A stretch of 33,714 nucleotides of DNA from Rhodanobacteraceae bacterium (GCA_025924775.1 JAICHS010000003.1:1-33714), one strand, 5' to 3'; counted from the first letter of the stretch, positions 25,958-33,430 are shown. Notes: a model not told the origin generated them from the letters alone. Translations and numbers: made by a program.

Positions 25958-27391
25958 ATGCGTATCCACATCCTTGGTATCTGCGGCACCTTCATGGGCG
26001 GCATCGCCGCGTTGGCGCGTGGGCTTGGCGTCGAGGTGGCAGGCTCGGATGCCAACGTGTACCCGCCGATGAGCGACCAGCTGCGCGCGCTGGGGATCGC
26101 GCTTGAGGAAGGCTGGTCGGCCGAACACCTGAAGCCTGCGCCGGACCTGGTGGTCGTGGGCAACGCGCTGTCGCGCGGCAATCCGTCGGTCGAGTACCTG
26201 CTCAACCAGGGCCTGCCGTACGTTTCCGGCCCGCAGTGGCTGGGCGAGCACGTGCTGCGCGGTCGCGAGGTGTTGGCCGTCGCCGGTACCCACGGCAAGA
26301 CCACCACGTCCAGCCTGCTGGCGCACCTGCTGGACAACGCGGGCCTTGCGCCGGGCTTCCTGATCGGGGGCGTGCCCGAAAACTTCGGAGTGTCGGCAAG
26401 ATGGGGTCAGAGTGCCTTTTCCCGTGCGCCTCAAGCTGAACATCGTCGGTCGGTTGGGAAAGGGCACTCTGACCCCGGTTTCCCGGCCGCGCCATTTGTG
26501 ATTGAAGCGGACGAATACGACACCGCGTTCTTCGACAAGCGCTCGAAGTTCGTGCACTACCGGCCGCGCATCGCGATCCTCAACAACCTCGAATACGACC
26601 ACGCCGACATCTTCCCGGATGTCGCGGCGATCCAGCGCCAGTTCCACCACCTCGTGCGGACGGTGCCCGGCAACGGGCGGCTGATCGTCAATGCCGAGGA
26701 TGCACGGCTCGCGGAGGTGTTGGCGATGGGCTGCTGGACGCCGGTGGAAACGTTTGGCATCGACGCGGGCGACTGGCGCGCGCGCCTGTTGGAGCCCGAC
26801 GGGGCGGCGTTTGCCGTCACCCACCAGGGCCGGCCACTGGGCGACGTGCACTGGAACCTGCTGGGCCGCCACAACGTGATGAACGCGGTGGCGGCGCTGG
26901 CCGCCGCGCACGCCGCCGGCGTGGATCCGGCATCGCTGCTGCCGGCCTTTGCGACGTTCGCCAGCGTCAAGCGCAGGCTGGAGGCGCTTGGCGAAGTGGG
27001 CGGCGTGCGGGTTTACGACGACTTTGCGCACCACCCGACCGCGATTGCCACCACGTTGGCGGGCCTGCGCGCGAAGGTGGGCCATGCGCGGATACTGGTC
27101 GCGCTGGAGCCGCGCTCGAACTCGATGAAGGCGGGCGTGTACGTGGACGCGCTGGCGCCCGCGTTCGCCGACGCCGATCGCGTCGTGCTGTTGCAGCGCC
27201 CCGAGCTGCGCTGGGACGAACGCCGCGTGACGGCCGCGCTCGGCGGTCGCGGGGTGAGCGTGCCGAGCGTCGCGGAATTGCTGGACGTGCTGGCGCGCGA
27301 CGCGCGCGCGGGCGACCACGTGGTGTTCATGTCCAACGGCGGTTTCGAAGATGCACCCCGGCGGTTTCTCGACGCATTGCGCCACGGTTAG
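25958..27391 (+). CDS. mpl: UDP-N-acetylmuramate:L-Ala-gamma-D-Glu-meso-DAP ligase with in-frame repeat insertion
   Basis: This 477-aa peptidoglycan-recycling enzyme joins recovered murein tripeptide to UDP-MurNAc. The N-terminal domain starts MRIHILGICGTFMGG. The ATP loop is GTHGKTTTSS (110-119). The metal/substrate motif EADEYD is at 183-188, then FFDKRSKFVHYRPR, AMGCW, VYDDFAHHPTAI and LEPRSNSMKAG. Family length is about 450-457. The excess is a roughly 25-residue insert (WGQSAFSRAPQAEHRRSVGK... , 149-175) just before FVIEADEYD, encoded by a palindromic repeat at 26403-26476. All motifs on both sides are intact, so the protein is probably functional. AAGGG lies about 10 nt before ATG 25958. 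Confidence 0.96.
   Translation: MRIHILGICGTFMGGIAALARGLGVEVAGSDANVYPPMSDQLRALGIALEEGWSAEHLKPAPDLVVVGNALSRGNPSVEYLLNQGLPYVSGPQWLGEHVLRGREVLAVAGTHGKTTTSSLLAHLLDNAGLAPGFLIGGVPENFGVSARWGQSAFSRAPQAEHRRSVGKGHSDPGFPAAPFVIEADEYDTAFFDKRSKFVHYRPRIAILNNLEYDHADIFPDVAAIQRQFHHLVRTVPGNGRLIVNAEDARLAEVLAMGCWTPVETFGIDAGDWRARLLEPDGAAFAVTHQGRPLGDVHWNLLGRHNVMNAVAALAAAHAAGVDPASLLPAFATFASVKRRLEALGEVGGVRVYDDFAHHPTAIATTLAGLRAKVGHARILVALEPRSNSMKAGVYVDALAPAFADADRVVLLQRPELRWDERRVTAALGGRGVSVPSVAELLDVLARDARAGDHVVFMSNGGFEDAPRRFLDALRHG
26403..26476. repeat. Palindromic element of the GGGGTCAGAGT family inserted in frame in mpl
   Basis: The left arm 26403-26423 (GGGGTCAGAGTGCC...) and right arm 26456-26476 (...ACTCTGACCCC) are reverse complements over 21 nt with one mismatch (T at 26417). 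The loop 26424-26455 is 32 nt. After the right arm comes CGGTTTCCCGG, similar to CGGTTTTGACCGG after the copy at 17858-17949. The outer 11-12 nt are the same in both copies, while the inner arm differs but stays self-complementary in each. The extra protein length (about 25 codons, 75 nt) matches the element size closely. Confidence 0.93.
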
Positions 27392-27400
27392 ACTCCGGGC

Positions 27401-27991
27401 GTGAGGCGCCGCGAGATCCCGCTGTTTCCGCTCAACGCCGTGCTGTTTCCAGGCAGCACGTTGGGCCTGCGCATTTTCGAGGCGCGCTATCTCGACATGG
27501 TGCGCGAATGCGCGCGTGGTGACGGGCTGTTCGGCGTGTGCCTAATCATGCGCGGGCAGGAAGCCGGCGAACCCGCGCTGCCGGCCGCGGTCGGAACCCT
27601 GGCGCGCATCGTGGATTTCGACACCTTGCCCGACGGGCTGCTGGGGATCAGCGTCACCGGCGGTACGCGCTTTCGCGTCACGCGTTCGCGCATTCGCGGC
27701 AATGGACTGGTGATCGGCGAGGTGCGCCACTGGCCGGACGAGCCCGGCGTACCGGTGCCGGTGGAGTTCGCCCTGCTGCCCGCGATCCTCGAGCGGCTGG
27801 TCGAGCAGGCCGGCTTGTCGTGGCGCAACGGGCCGCGTGAGCGCTACGACGACGCCAGCTGGGTGGGGTTCCGGCTGGCCGAACTGTTGCCATTGGGGGA
27901 TGCCGAGCGCCAGCACTTGCTGGAGGTGACCGACCCGCTGGAGCGCCTGGCTGCGCTGCGCGATGCGATGCCGCGGTTCCAGAAGCCCTGA
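27401..27991 (+). CDS. LON substrate-binding domain protein (no protease domain)
   Basis: This 196-aa protein is read from GTG 27401, nine bases after the mpl stop. The N-terminus REIPLFPLNAVLFPGSTLGLRIFEARYLDMV is the standard start of the Lon N-terminal (LAN/PF02190-type) domain. The rest of that domain follows (GLFGVCLIMRG, GTLARIVDFDTLPDGLLGISVTGGTRFRV), then a helical tail (ERQHLLEVTDPLERLAALRDAM). There is no AAA ATPase or Ser/Lys protease part, so it is not Lon. Stand-alone forms are common in proteobacteria and their role is not established. No clear Shine-Dalgarno is seen, so translation may depend on mpl. Confidence 0.9.
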   Translation: MRRREIPLFPLNAVLFPGSTLGLRIFEARYLDMVRECARGDGLFGVCLIMRGQEAGEPALPAAVGTLARIVDFDTLPDGLLGISVTGGTRFRVTRSRIRGNGLVIGEVRHWPDEPGVPVPVEFALLPAILERLVEQAGLSWRNGPRERYDDASWVGFRLAELLPLGDAERQHLLEVTDPLERLAALRDAMPRFQKP

Positions 27992-28127
27992 TTTACGCGA
28001 TCGTGCCCGCTCGCTGCAGCGTGGGCGGCGGGGTTCACACCAGGTTCGCGCGTCCAGCAACGTGACCGCGGCCATCCTCGGCCTTGGTCTCGACGGAGAC
28101 CTCTCCGATGGATCTTGTGTATGCTTT

Positions 28128-28154
28128 ACACATATACACATTTACTATATGTGT
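28128..28154. promoter_or_regulatory. AT-rich palindromic operator candidate upstream of the secreted protein/regulator pair
   Basis: ACACATATA (28128-28136) and TATATGTGT (28146-28154) form a perfect 9-bp inverted repeat with a 9-nt spacer. The similarity extends to TTT(C)ACACATATA on both arms. It stands out as an A/T-rich island in GC-rich DNA, 56 bp before the start at 28210. TTTACA (28125-28130) may be a -35 overlapping the left arm, but no well-spaced -10 is certain. The adjacent regulator gene at 28871 is the obvious candidate binder. Confidence 0.55.
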
Positions 28155-28209
28155 GAAATGATGATGATGGTGGGGTCGCCAAACGGCGATATTGATCAGG
28201 AGACCCATC

Positions 28210-28866
28210 ATGAAACCGCTTTCCATCGCCTGTGCGCTTGCGCTAGGGCTGGCTTTTGCCGTTACCGCTCCCGCCGCGCTGGCCGAGCCTGCACAGGCTG
28301 CCGCGTCCGCCCCGGCCGCAGCACCGGCGGCTCCGCAGCTGCATGCCGCGCTGCGTTCGCTGTGGCATGGCCACATCGTCACCACGCGTGATTACGCGTT
28401 GGCCGTGCACGCTGGCAACAAGGCCGGCGAGAAGAAGGCCGCCGACGCGGTCGTTGCCAACGCCAAGCAGATTGCCGATGCCGTGGCCGGGTTCTATGGC
28501 AAGGATGCAGGCGCCGGCTTGCTGAAGCTGCTGGCCGGACACTGGGGTGGCGTGAAGGCGTTGACCGACACCACCAAGGCTGGCAACACGGCCGGTGAGC
28601 AGAAAGCCATGGACGCTCTGGCCAGCAATGCCACGGCGATCGCAAAATTCCTGGCCGGGGCCAACCCGAACTGGACCGAAGGTACCTTGCAGGGCGCTTT
28701 GATGATGCACGTCAACGACCACAAGACCCAGCTCGACGAGATGATGTCGAATGCGCCGGCGGCCGAACAGGCGAAGTCCTGGACCGGGATGCAGGACCAC
28801 ATGAACATGATTGCCGATGCGCTGTCCGATGGCATCGCCAAGCAGTTCCCGAACAAGGCGAAGTAA
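28210..28866 (+). CDS. Secreted helical protein with two-part LWxxH/YGxxAG repeat, function unknown
   Basis: This 218-aa protein is read from ATG 28210 with AGGAGA about 7 nt upstream. A signal peptide occupies residues 1 to about 25 (cut near ALAEPA), and an Ala/Pro-rich spacer follows. The mature part is all-helical: LHAALRSLWHGHIVTTRDYALAVHAGN, FYGKDAGAGLLKLLAGHWGGV, then a second half with KFLAGANPNWTEGTLQGALMMHVNDHKTQLDEMM. It resembles small helical proteins of bacilli and clostridia with LWxEHVxWTR and YGxxAGxxLTxLLxxHI patterns, whose role is unknown to me. The regularly spaced His and Trp suggest metal or cofactor binding, by inference only. It precedes a SufR-like regulator by 4 bp, so the two are probably one unit. 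Confidence 0.85.
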   Translation: MKPLSIACALALGLAFAVTAPAALAEPAQAAASAPAAAPAAPQLHAALRSLWHGHIVTTRDYALAVHAGNKAGEKKAADAVVANAKQIADAVAGFYGKDAGAGLLKLLAGHWGGVKALTDTTKAGNTAGEQKAMDALASNATAIAKFLAGANPNWTEGTLQGALMMHVNDHKTQLDEMMSNAPAAEQAKSWTGMQDHMNMIADALSDGIAKQFPNKAK

Positions 28867-28870
28867 CGCG

Positions 28871-29581
28871 ATGAAACACGCAAGTGCCCTGCGGCAACTC
28901 GGCGCCACGCAGCAGAAGCTGCTGCGCAAGCTGCTGTTGTCGCCGCAGGGCGCGACCGTGGAAGAGTTGTGCAAGACGCTTGGCATTACCCACAACGCGG
29001 TCAGGCAACACCTGGCCGCGTTGATGGCGCAGGGTTTCGTGGCGCGTGGCGAGTCGATACCCAGTGGCGGGCGTCCGCGCGCGTGCTTCGTGCTGCTGCA
29101 GGCGGGGCGTGAGCTGTTTCCGCGCAACTACGCGCTGATCGCCGGTGGCGTAATGGAGTACCTGTACGCGCATGCAGGTGTCCAGGCCGTGCAGGCGATG
29201 CTGGCCGAAATGGGCACGAAACTGGGCAAGGATGCCGCGGAGCGAATCGCCACCGCGACCGATACCGCCGAGGCTACGCACTTGCTGGCCGAGCAACTGG
29301 ACACACTGGGCTATGAAGCCCAGGTCGTCGAGGTTGATGGCCACACCGAAGTCGAAGCCTGGAATTGCGTGTTCCACTCGCTCGCCAAGGCTCATCCGGA
29401 CGTGTGCCGGTTCGACCTGGCTTTCATGAGTGCCGCGACGGGGCGCCCGGTACAACGCACCCAATGCATGTTGCACGGGGCGCCGGCGTGCCGGTTCCGG
29501 ATCGGCGTGAAGACCACGGAGCTGACCGGGGTGCCGGCCGTGGCGGGGCTGGCAACGAAGGATGATTCCCGCCCGGCGTGA
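28871..29581 (+). CDS. SufR/DeoR-like winged-helix regulator with C-terminal cysteine cluster
   Basis: This 236-aa protein is read from ATG 28871. A winged helix-turn-helix spans residues 10-75 (VEELCKTLGITHNAVRQHLAALMAQGFV, wing GGRPRACFVL). A dimerisation region follows, then a C-terminal domain with C166 and H169 (NCVFH), C179 (HPDVCRFD), C199 (RTQC) and C207 (APACRFRIG). This spacing resembles the Fe-S-binding SufR family of repressors (NCPYH...C...C...CC/AC), so an iron-sulfur or redox sensor is likely. No suf genes are nearby. The only partner is the secreted helical protein 4 bp upstream, preceded by a palindrome, which suggests autoregulation. An open frame starting upstream at 28811 overlaps the previous gene and is rejected. 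Confidence 0.88.
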   Translation: MKHASALRQLGATQQKLLRKLLLSPQGATVEELCKTLGITHNAVRQHLAALMAQGFVARGESIPSGGRPRACFVLLQAGRELFPRNYALIAGGVMEYLYAHAGVQAVQAMLAEMGTKLGKDAAERIATATDTAEATHLLAEQLDTLGYEAQVVEVDGHTEVEAWNCVFHSLAKAHPDVCRFDLAFMSAATGRPVQRTQCMLHGAPACRFRIGVKTTELTGVPAVAGLATKDDSRPA

Positions 29582-29702
29582 GTGCGCCCGCGGGTACGGG
29601 TCGTTGGCCGCGCGTGCGGGGCCGTTCGCCTTGCGATGGGGCGTATGTCAGCGCACGATAGTGCGCCTGCCGCCATAGCGGTCGTACTTTCCGGAAAGCC
29701 GC

Positions 29703-30125
29703 ATGAAATATCTGCACAGCATGGTGCGCGTGCGCGACCTGGCGACCTCGCTGCGCTTTTATTGCGAAGGGTTGGGCTTGCGCGAGGTGCGTCGCAAGGA
29801 CGTGCCGCAGGGCAAGTTCACGCTGGTGTTCCTGTCGGCACCGGACAGCCCCGATGCCGAGATCGAGCTGACGCACAACTGGGATTCAAGCGAGGCCTAC
29901 GGATCGGCCCGCAACTTCGGGCACCTCGCGTTCCGCGTCGATGACATCTACGCGATTTGCGCACACCTGCAGGCGATGGGCGTCGTGATCAACCGCCCGC
30001 CGCGCGATGGCCACATGGCGTTCGTGCGTTCGCCCGACCTGATTTCGATCGAGTTGTTGCAGCAGGGCGATGCGTTGCCGCCGGCGGAGCCGTGGAAGTC
30101 GATGGCAAATACCGGCGCCTGGTGA
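29703..30125 (+). CDS. gloA: Lactoylglutathione lyase (glyoxalase I)
   Basis: This 140-aa cytosolic metalloenzyme converts the methylglyoxal-glutathione hemithioacetal to S-lactoylglutathione. The N-terminus MKYLHSMVRVRDLATSLRFY is the glyoxalase pattern. The four metal ligands are visible: H5, E55 (EIELTHNW), H74 (FGHLAFRVDD) and E117 (ISIELL). They match H5/E56/H74/E122 of the E. coli Ni enzyme. ATG 29703 has GGAAAG about 5 nt upstream. Some substitutions (HMAFVRSPDLISIEL, where many enzymes have a DPDGY motif) mean another VOC-family glyoxalase-like role is possible. It is convergent with hemL (stops 9 bp apart). The 121-bp gap upstream shows no other feature. Confidence 0.88.
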   Translation: MKYLHSMVRVRDLATSLRFYCEGLGLREVRRKDVPQGKFTLVFLSAPDSPDAEIELTHNWDSSEAYGSARNFGHLAFRVDDIYAICAHLQAMGVVINRPPRDGHMAFVRSPDLISIELLQQGDALPPAEPWKSMANTGAW

Positions 30126-30134
30126 GTCGTCAGG

Positions 30135-31421
30135 TCAGCCGCGCGCGGCGGCGAATCCGGCGCGCGCGGCTTCGAGTGTCGCGCCGATCACGGCATCGGT
30201 GTGTGCCGTGGACATGAATCCGGCCTCGAAGGTGCTGGGCGCGAAGTACACGCCGGCATCCAGCATCGCGTGGAAGAAACGCCCGAACGCGGCCCTGTCG
30301 CAGGCTGTCGCCTGCACGAAGGTCCGCACCGGCTCCGTGCTGAAGAAAATTCCGAACATGCCGCCCACGCGGTTGGCCGAAAACGGGACGCCCGCTTCGC
30401 GTGCGGCGGCGACCAGGCCGTCGCAGAGCGCCTGGGTCTGGAGCGACAGGCGTTCGTGGAAGCCCGGCTCGCGCACCAGGTCCAGCATCGCCAGGCCCGC
30501 CGCCATTGCGACCGGGTTGCCGGAAAGCGTACCGGCCTGGTAGATCGGCCCGGCTGGCGCGATTTGTTGCATCAGGTCGCGGCGGCCGCCGTAGGCGCCG
30601 ACCGGCATGCCGCCACCAATGATCTTGCCGAGCGCGGTCAGGTCGGGGGTAACCGCATACAGCTGTTGCGCGCCACCGGCCGCGACGCGGAACCCGGTCA
30701 TCACCTCATCGAAGATCAACAGGGCACCGTCGCGCGTGCACAGCTCGCGCAAGGTCTGCAGGAATCCCGGCCGCGGTGGCACGCAGTTCATGTTGCCGGC
30801 GACGGGTTCCACGATCACGCAGGCAAGGGTCTTGCCCATCTCGTCGAACAGCGCGCGCGCGGCGTCGATGTCGTTGTAGGGCAGCGTGATGGTGAGGTCG
30901 GCGAGCGCCTTCGGCACGCCCGGTGAATCCGGCACGCCCAGCGTCAAGGCGCCGGAGCCCGCCTTCACCAGGAACGAGTCGCCGTGGCCGTGGTAGCAGC
31001 CTTCGAATTTCACGAAACGGTCGCGTCCGGTCGTGCCGCGCGCCAGGCGCAGCGCCGACATCGTGGCTTCGGTGCCGGAATTGACGAAGCGCACCATCTC
31101 GACCGCGGGCATCAGCGCATGAATGGCCTCCGCCAGTTCGGCTTCCGCGGCGCACGGCGTGCCGAATGACAGGCCATTGCGCACCGCGCGCTCGACAGCC
31201 TCGCGCACGTGCGGATGGTTGTGGCCCGCGAGCATCGGCCCCCACGAGCCGACGTAATCGATGTAGCGCTTGCCCTCGACATCCCACAAATACGGGCCGT
31301 CGGCACGCGCCGCGATGAACGGCTCGCCGCCCACCGACTTGAATGCGCGTACCGGTGAATCCACGCCACCGGGGAGCACGTCCAGGGCCCGTTGGAAAAG
31401 CTCGTGATTGCTGCTCATCAT
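30135..31421 (-). CDS. hemL: Glutamate-1-semialdehyde 2,1-aminomutase
   Basis: This 428-aa PLP enzyme makes 5-aminolevulinate in the C5 heme pathway. The PLP lysine is K266 in TALGKIIGGGMPVGA, with FDEVMTGFR (D238) upstream of it. Other motifs are VNSGTEATMSALRLAR and GCYHGHGDSFLVKAGSG, and the N-terminus is NHELFQRALDVLPGGVDSPVRAF. The length is standard. ATG 31421 is preferred over ATG 31418 because it overlaps the thiE stop as ATGA, implying translational coupling with thiE. Its end is convergent with gloA. Confidence 0.98.
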   Translation of the reverse strand: MMSSNHELFQRALDVLPGGVDSPVRAFKSVGGEPFIAARADGPYLWDVEGKRYIDYVGSWGPMLAGHNHPHVREAVERAVRNGLSFGTPCAAEAELAEAIHALMPAVEMVRFVNSGTEATMSALRLARGTTGRDRFVKFEGCYHGHGDSFLVKAGSGALTLGVPDSPGVPKALADLTITLPYNDIDAARALFDEMGKTLACVIVEPVAGNMNCVPPRPGFLQTLRELCTRDGALLIFDEVMTGFRVAAGGAQQLYAVTPDLTALGKIIGGGMPVGAYGGRRDLMQQIAPAGPIYQAGTLSGNPVAMAAGLAMLDLVREPGFHERLSLQTQALCDGLVAAAREAGVPFSANRVGGMFGIFFSTEPVRTFVQATACDRAAFGRFFHAMLDAGVYFAPSTFEAGFMSTAHTDAVIGATLEAARAGFAAARG

Positions 31422-32107
31422 GGATTCCGTGTCTGGAACAGGGCCGCGAACCGCCGTGCCGCGGCGCGCACGTCGCGGGCGCTGAACACCGCCGAGACCA
31501 CGGCCAGGTAGTCCGCGCCGGCCGCAACCAGGGGTCCGGCATTTTCAGGGGTAATGCCACCGATCGCCACCAGCGGCAGGCCGAGGGATCGCGCGTCACG
31601 CAGCAGCGCCGGCGTGGCGTAGCGGGTGACGCGCTTGGTCGTGGTCGGAAAGAACGCGCCGAACGCAAGGTAGTCCGCGCCCGCCTGCGCGGCTTCGCGG
31701 GCGCGGGCCAGCGAGTCGTAGCAAGACACGCCAATGATCGCGTCGTCGCCCAGGCGTGCACGCGCAACCGCGACCCGTGCGTCGTCCTCGCCCAGATGCA
31801 CGCCCTCCGCACCGCTGGCGGCGGCCAGCTCGACATCGTCGTTGATGATCAGTGGTACCTCGAACTCACGGCATAGCGCGGCCAAGGCCCGCGCTTCGCG
31901 CAGGCGCCGATCGTCAGCGTGCGTCTTGTCGCGGTATTGCAGCAGCGTGCCCCCCCCCTCGAGCGCCGCGCGCACGACCGCCAGAAGATCGTCGCGGGGG
32001 CCGTCGGTGATGGCGTACAGGCCCGCAGTGAGCGTGATCAAAGGGCGGTGCGGATGCGTGGTTCGAAGGGGTGGCTGGAATTCAGGCACGGCGTGCGGTT
32101 GACCCAA
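31418..32107 (-). CDS. thiE: Thiamine-phosphate synthase
   Basis: This TIM-barrel enzyme joins HMP-PP and HET-P to make thiamine phosphate. Motifs are LYAITD, LLQYRDK, LIINDDVELAAASGAEGVHLGEDD, GADYLAFGAFFPTTTK and LVAIGGITPENA. No ATG lies near the domain start. TTG 32107 has GGAG 7 nt upstream and gives 229 aa. TTG 32041 would give the more usual 207 aa but has no Shine-Dalgarno. A run of nine identical bases (C on plus, 31950-31958) encodes Gly51-53 within the conserved EGGGTLLQYRDK motif. The stop overlaps hemL (ATGA). thiE is divergent from rubredoxin, with 74 bp between. Confidence 0.93.
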   Translation of the reverse strand: MGQPHAVPEFQPPLRTTHPHRPLITLTAGLYAITDGPRDDLLAVVRAALEGGGTLLQYRDKTHADDRRLREARALAALCREFEVPLIINDDVELAAASGAEGVHLGEDDARVAVARARLGDDAIIGVSCYDSLARAREAAQAGADYLAFGAFFPTTTKRVTRYATPALLRDARSLGLPLVAIGGITPENAGPLVAAGADYLAVVSAVFSARDVRAAARRFAALFQTRNP

Positions 32108-32181
32108 GTCAAGGCTCCACTTTCATGCGGAGGCACAACTTGCGACAATAGGCCCATTCTCTCATTGCGTCACGTCCTGCC

Positions 32182-32379
32182 ATGAATGCTGCTGCCGAAA
32201 CCGTTGTCTACCGCAAGTTCATGTGCGTGGTCTGCGGCTTCATCTACGATGAGGAAGCCGGGCTGCCGGAAGAAGGCATCGAGCCTGGCACACGCTGGGA
32301 AGATCTTCCCGACACCTGGACATGCCCGGACTGCGGCGTGACCAAGGACGACTTCGAGATGATCGAGGTCGACGACTGA
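32182..32379 (+). CDS. Rubredoxin
   Basis: This 65-aa one-iron electron carrier has an Fe(Cys)4 site from C15/C18 (FMCVVCGFIYDEEAG) and C48/C51 (WTCPDCGVTKDDFEMIE). It has no signal peptide. Spacing and the aromatic core (Y23, W39, W46, F58) are canonical for rubredoxin-type domains, with a short N-terminal extension (MNAAAETVVYR). Typical partners are alkane hydroxylase systems, rubredoxin reductase or oxidative-stress enzymes; none is in the window. ATG 32182 lacks an obvious Shine-Dalgarno. The gene is divergent from thiE. Confidence 0.96.
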   Translation: MNAAAETVVYRKFMCVVCGFIYDEEAGLPEEGIEPGTRWEDLPDTWTCPDCGVTKDDFEMIEVDD

Positions 32380-32602
32380 GGGTTGCCGCGGCCTCTGTGT
32401 GGGCCGGCCCTGCAGGTGCCCTAGCCGAAGATGCAGCAACTTTGCCCAGTGGCGCAACCCCGCGTCCGCGCATCGGCGAAATACCGGATACCGTTTTCGC
32501 GACCGGCAGGCCCGGCTGTCACTTCGTTGCCCCAATTGCGTCATGCCGTGTACATGCCGGTGTGCTTGCATGGAAGCGTTGGACGTTCGGGGAGATGCGC
32601 AC

Positions 32603-32809
32603 ATGCGCGAATTCGTGCCGTTTGATGATCGCTGGTTCGACGACGAGCCACCGGGTCCGCTGGTGCCGCTGCGCGCCAGTTTCACCTGTCTGCGCGACCC
32701 GGACGGTGTGTTTCACTGGGTACCCGCGGACACGTTGGAAAACGTGGCGGCATCGCCCTTGCGGACGCCCAGCCGGGCCGTGGTGCCGGCATTGAGTTCC
32801 AGCACATAA
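32603..32809 (+). CDS. Possible 68-aa protein overlapping the end of the DUF192 gene
   Basis: The frame opens at ATG 32603, with GGGGAG 8 nt upstream. It encodes MREFVPFDDRWFDDEPPGPL, then VPLRASFTCLRDPDGVFHWVPADTLENV and a tail. The acidic/aromatic N-terminal part looks protein-like, and most of it lies outside the overlap. The last about 97 bases run antisense to the 3' end of the DUF192 gene, where the sequence (SPLRTPSRAVVPALSSST) loses character. I recognise no family. The preceding stretch 32380-32602 shows no other gene. Confidence 0.4.
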   Translation: MREFVPFDDRWFDDEPPGPLVPLRASFTCLRDPDGVFHWVPADTLENVAASPLRTPSRAVVPALSSST

Positions 32810-33180
32810 CGCGCGGGCGCGTGGCTTGGATACAGCTTGCACGGATCGGCTTTGCACGGCTGGGCATCGGCCTGGATGGCCACCAAGTGGCGTCCGGCGT
32901 CGAAGTACAGGATATCCAGCGGGATCAGGGTATTCTTCATCCAGAACGTCCGTGGCGCCTCGTCCTGGAACACGAACAGCATGCCGTGGTTGGCGGGCAT
33001 CGATGTCCGTTCCATCAGGCCATGCTCCTGCTCCGCGGGCGTGGTCGCCAGTTCCACGCTGAAAGCATGCCCGCCCAGGGTGACGCGGGGCGTGTCTGGC
33101 GTGGTGGCCGGTCCGGCACAAGCTGGACACGCCAGCACGGCCGCGAGCAGTGGTGCGCCAAGCAGGGAAATCGTTCGCAT
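32713..33180 (-). CDS. Secreted DUF192 protein
   Basis: This 155-aa protein is read from ATG 33180 (GGCGG about 7 nt upstream). Open frame beyond it to 33249 is not protein-like. The signal peptide is MRTISLLGAPLLAAVLACPACA. The DUF192 (PF02643) domain spans about residues 30-150, with the family pattern VELATTPAEQEHGLMERTSMPANHGMLFVF, RTFWMKNTLIPLDILYFD and ARYVLELNAGTTARLGVRKGD. Two cysteines (QPCKADPCKLYP) sit in a loop and may form a disulfide. Function is unsettled for the family. It is divergent from the rRNA operon. Confidence 0.93.
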   Translation of the reverse strand: MRTISLLGAPLLAAVLACPACAGPATTPDTPRVTLGGHAFSVELATTPAEQEHGLMERTSMPANHGMLFVFQDEAPRTFWMKNTLIPLDILYFDAGRHLVAIQADAQPCKADPCKLYPSHAPARYVLELNAGTTARLGVRKGDAATFSNVSAGTQ

Positions 33181-33333
33181 CGGAGCCGCCTTGGTCGGGT
33201 GAAAACCGCAGTGTAGCGCGCTGTTCGCGCAGGCTCTTCCAAAGTGCAATCGATCGGGCTATCCTTATCGGCCCGCGCGACGCAAAGCGTCAAACGGGAA
33301 GTTTCCGGGCTGCAAAAACTTTTCCGAAAGTTG

Positions 33334-33361
33334 TTGACAGGGTCCGAAAGCTCGTTACAAT
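33334..33361 (+). promoter_or_regulatory. Strong sigma-70 promoter of the rRNA operon
   Basis: TTGACA (33334-33339) and TACAAT (33356-33361) are separated by 16 nt. A GC-rich discriminator (GGGCGGC) follows, as expected for a stringently controlled rrn promoter. An A-rich segment (CAAAAACTTTTCC) just upstream could act as an UP element. Transcription should start near 33368, about 215 nt before the mature 16S. The whole gap 33181-33582 is promoter plus leader and contains no gene. Confidence 0.9.
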
Positions 33362-33418
33362 GGGCGGCTCACGTGACGAAATGTCCGTGATGCGGAACCG
33401 CAAGGTGACGCACCGCAA

Positions 33419-33430
33419 AGTTCCTTGACA
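33419..33430 (+). promoter_or_regulatory. boxA-like antitermination site in the rRNA leader
   Basis: AGTTCCTTGACA matches the enterobacterial boxA (TGCTCTTTAACA) at 8 of 12 positions. It lies about 50 nt into the predicted transcript, where Nus-factor antitermination sites normally occur. It also contains a TTGACA, but no -10 follows at proper spacing. Confidence 0.45.

Noticed and set aside
25166..27385. Long minus-strand frame across adk, the membrane protein and mpl
   Set aside because: It spans three well-supported genes on the plus strand and has no recognisable domain.
33425..33430. Second TTGACA in the rRNA leader as a P2 promoter
   Set aside because: No -10 hexamer at 16-18 nt. The sequence fits a boxA-like site better.
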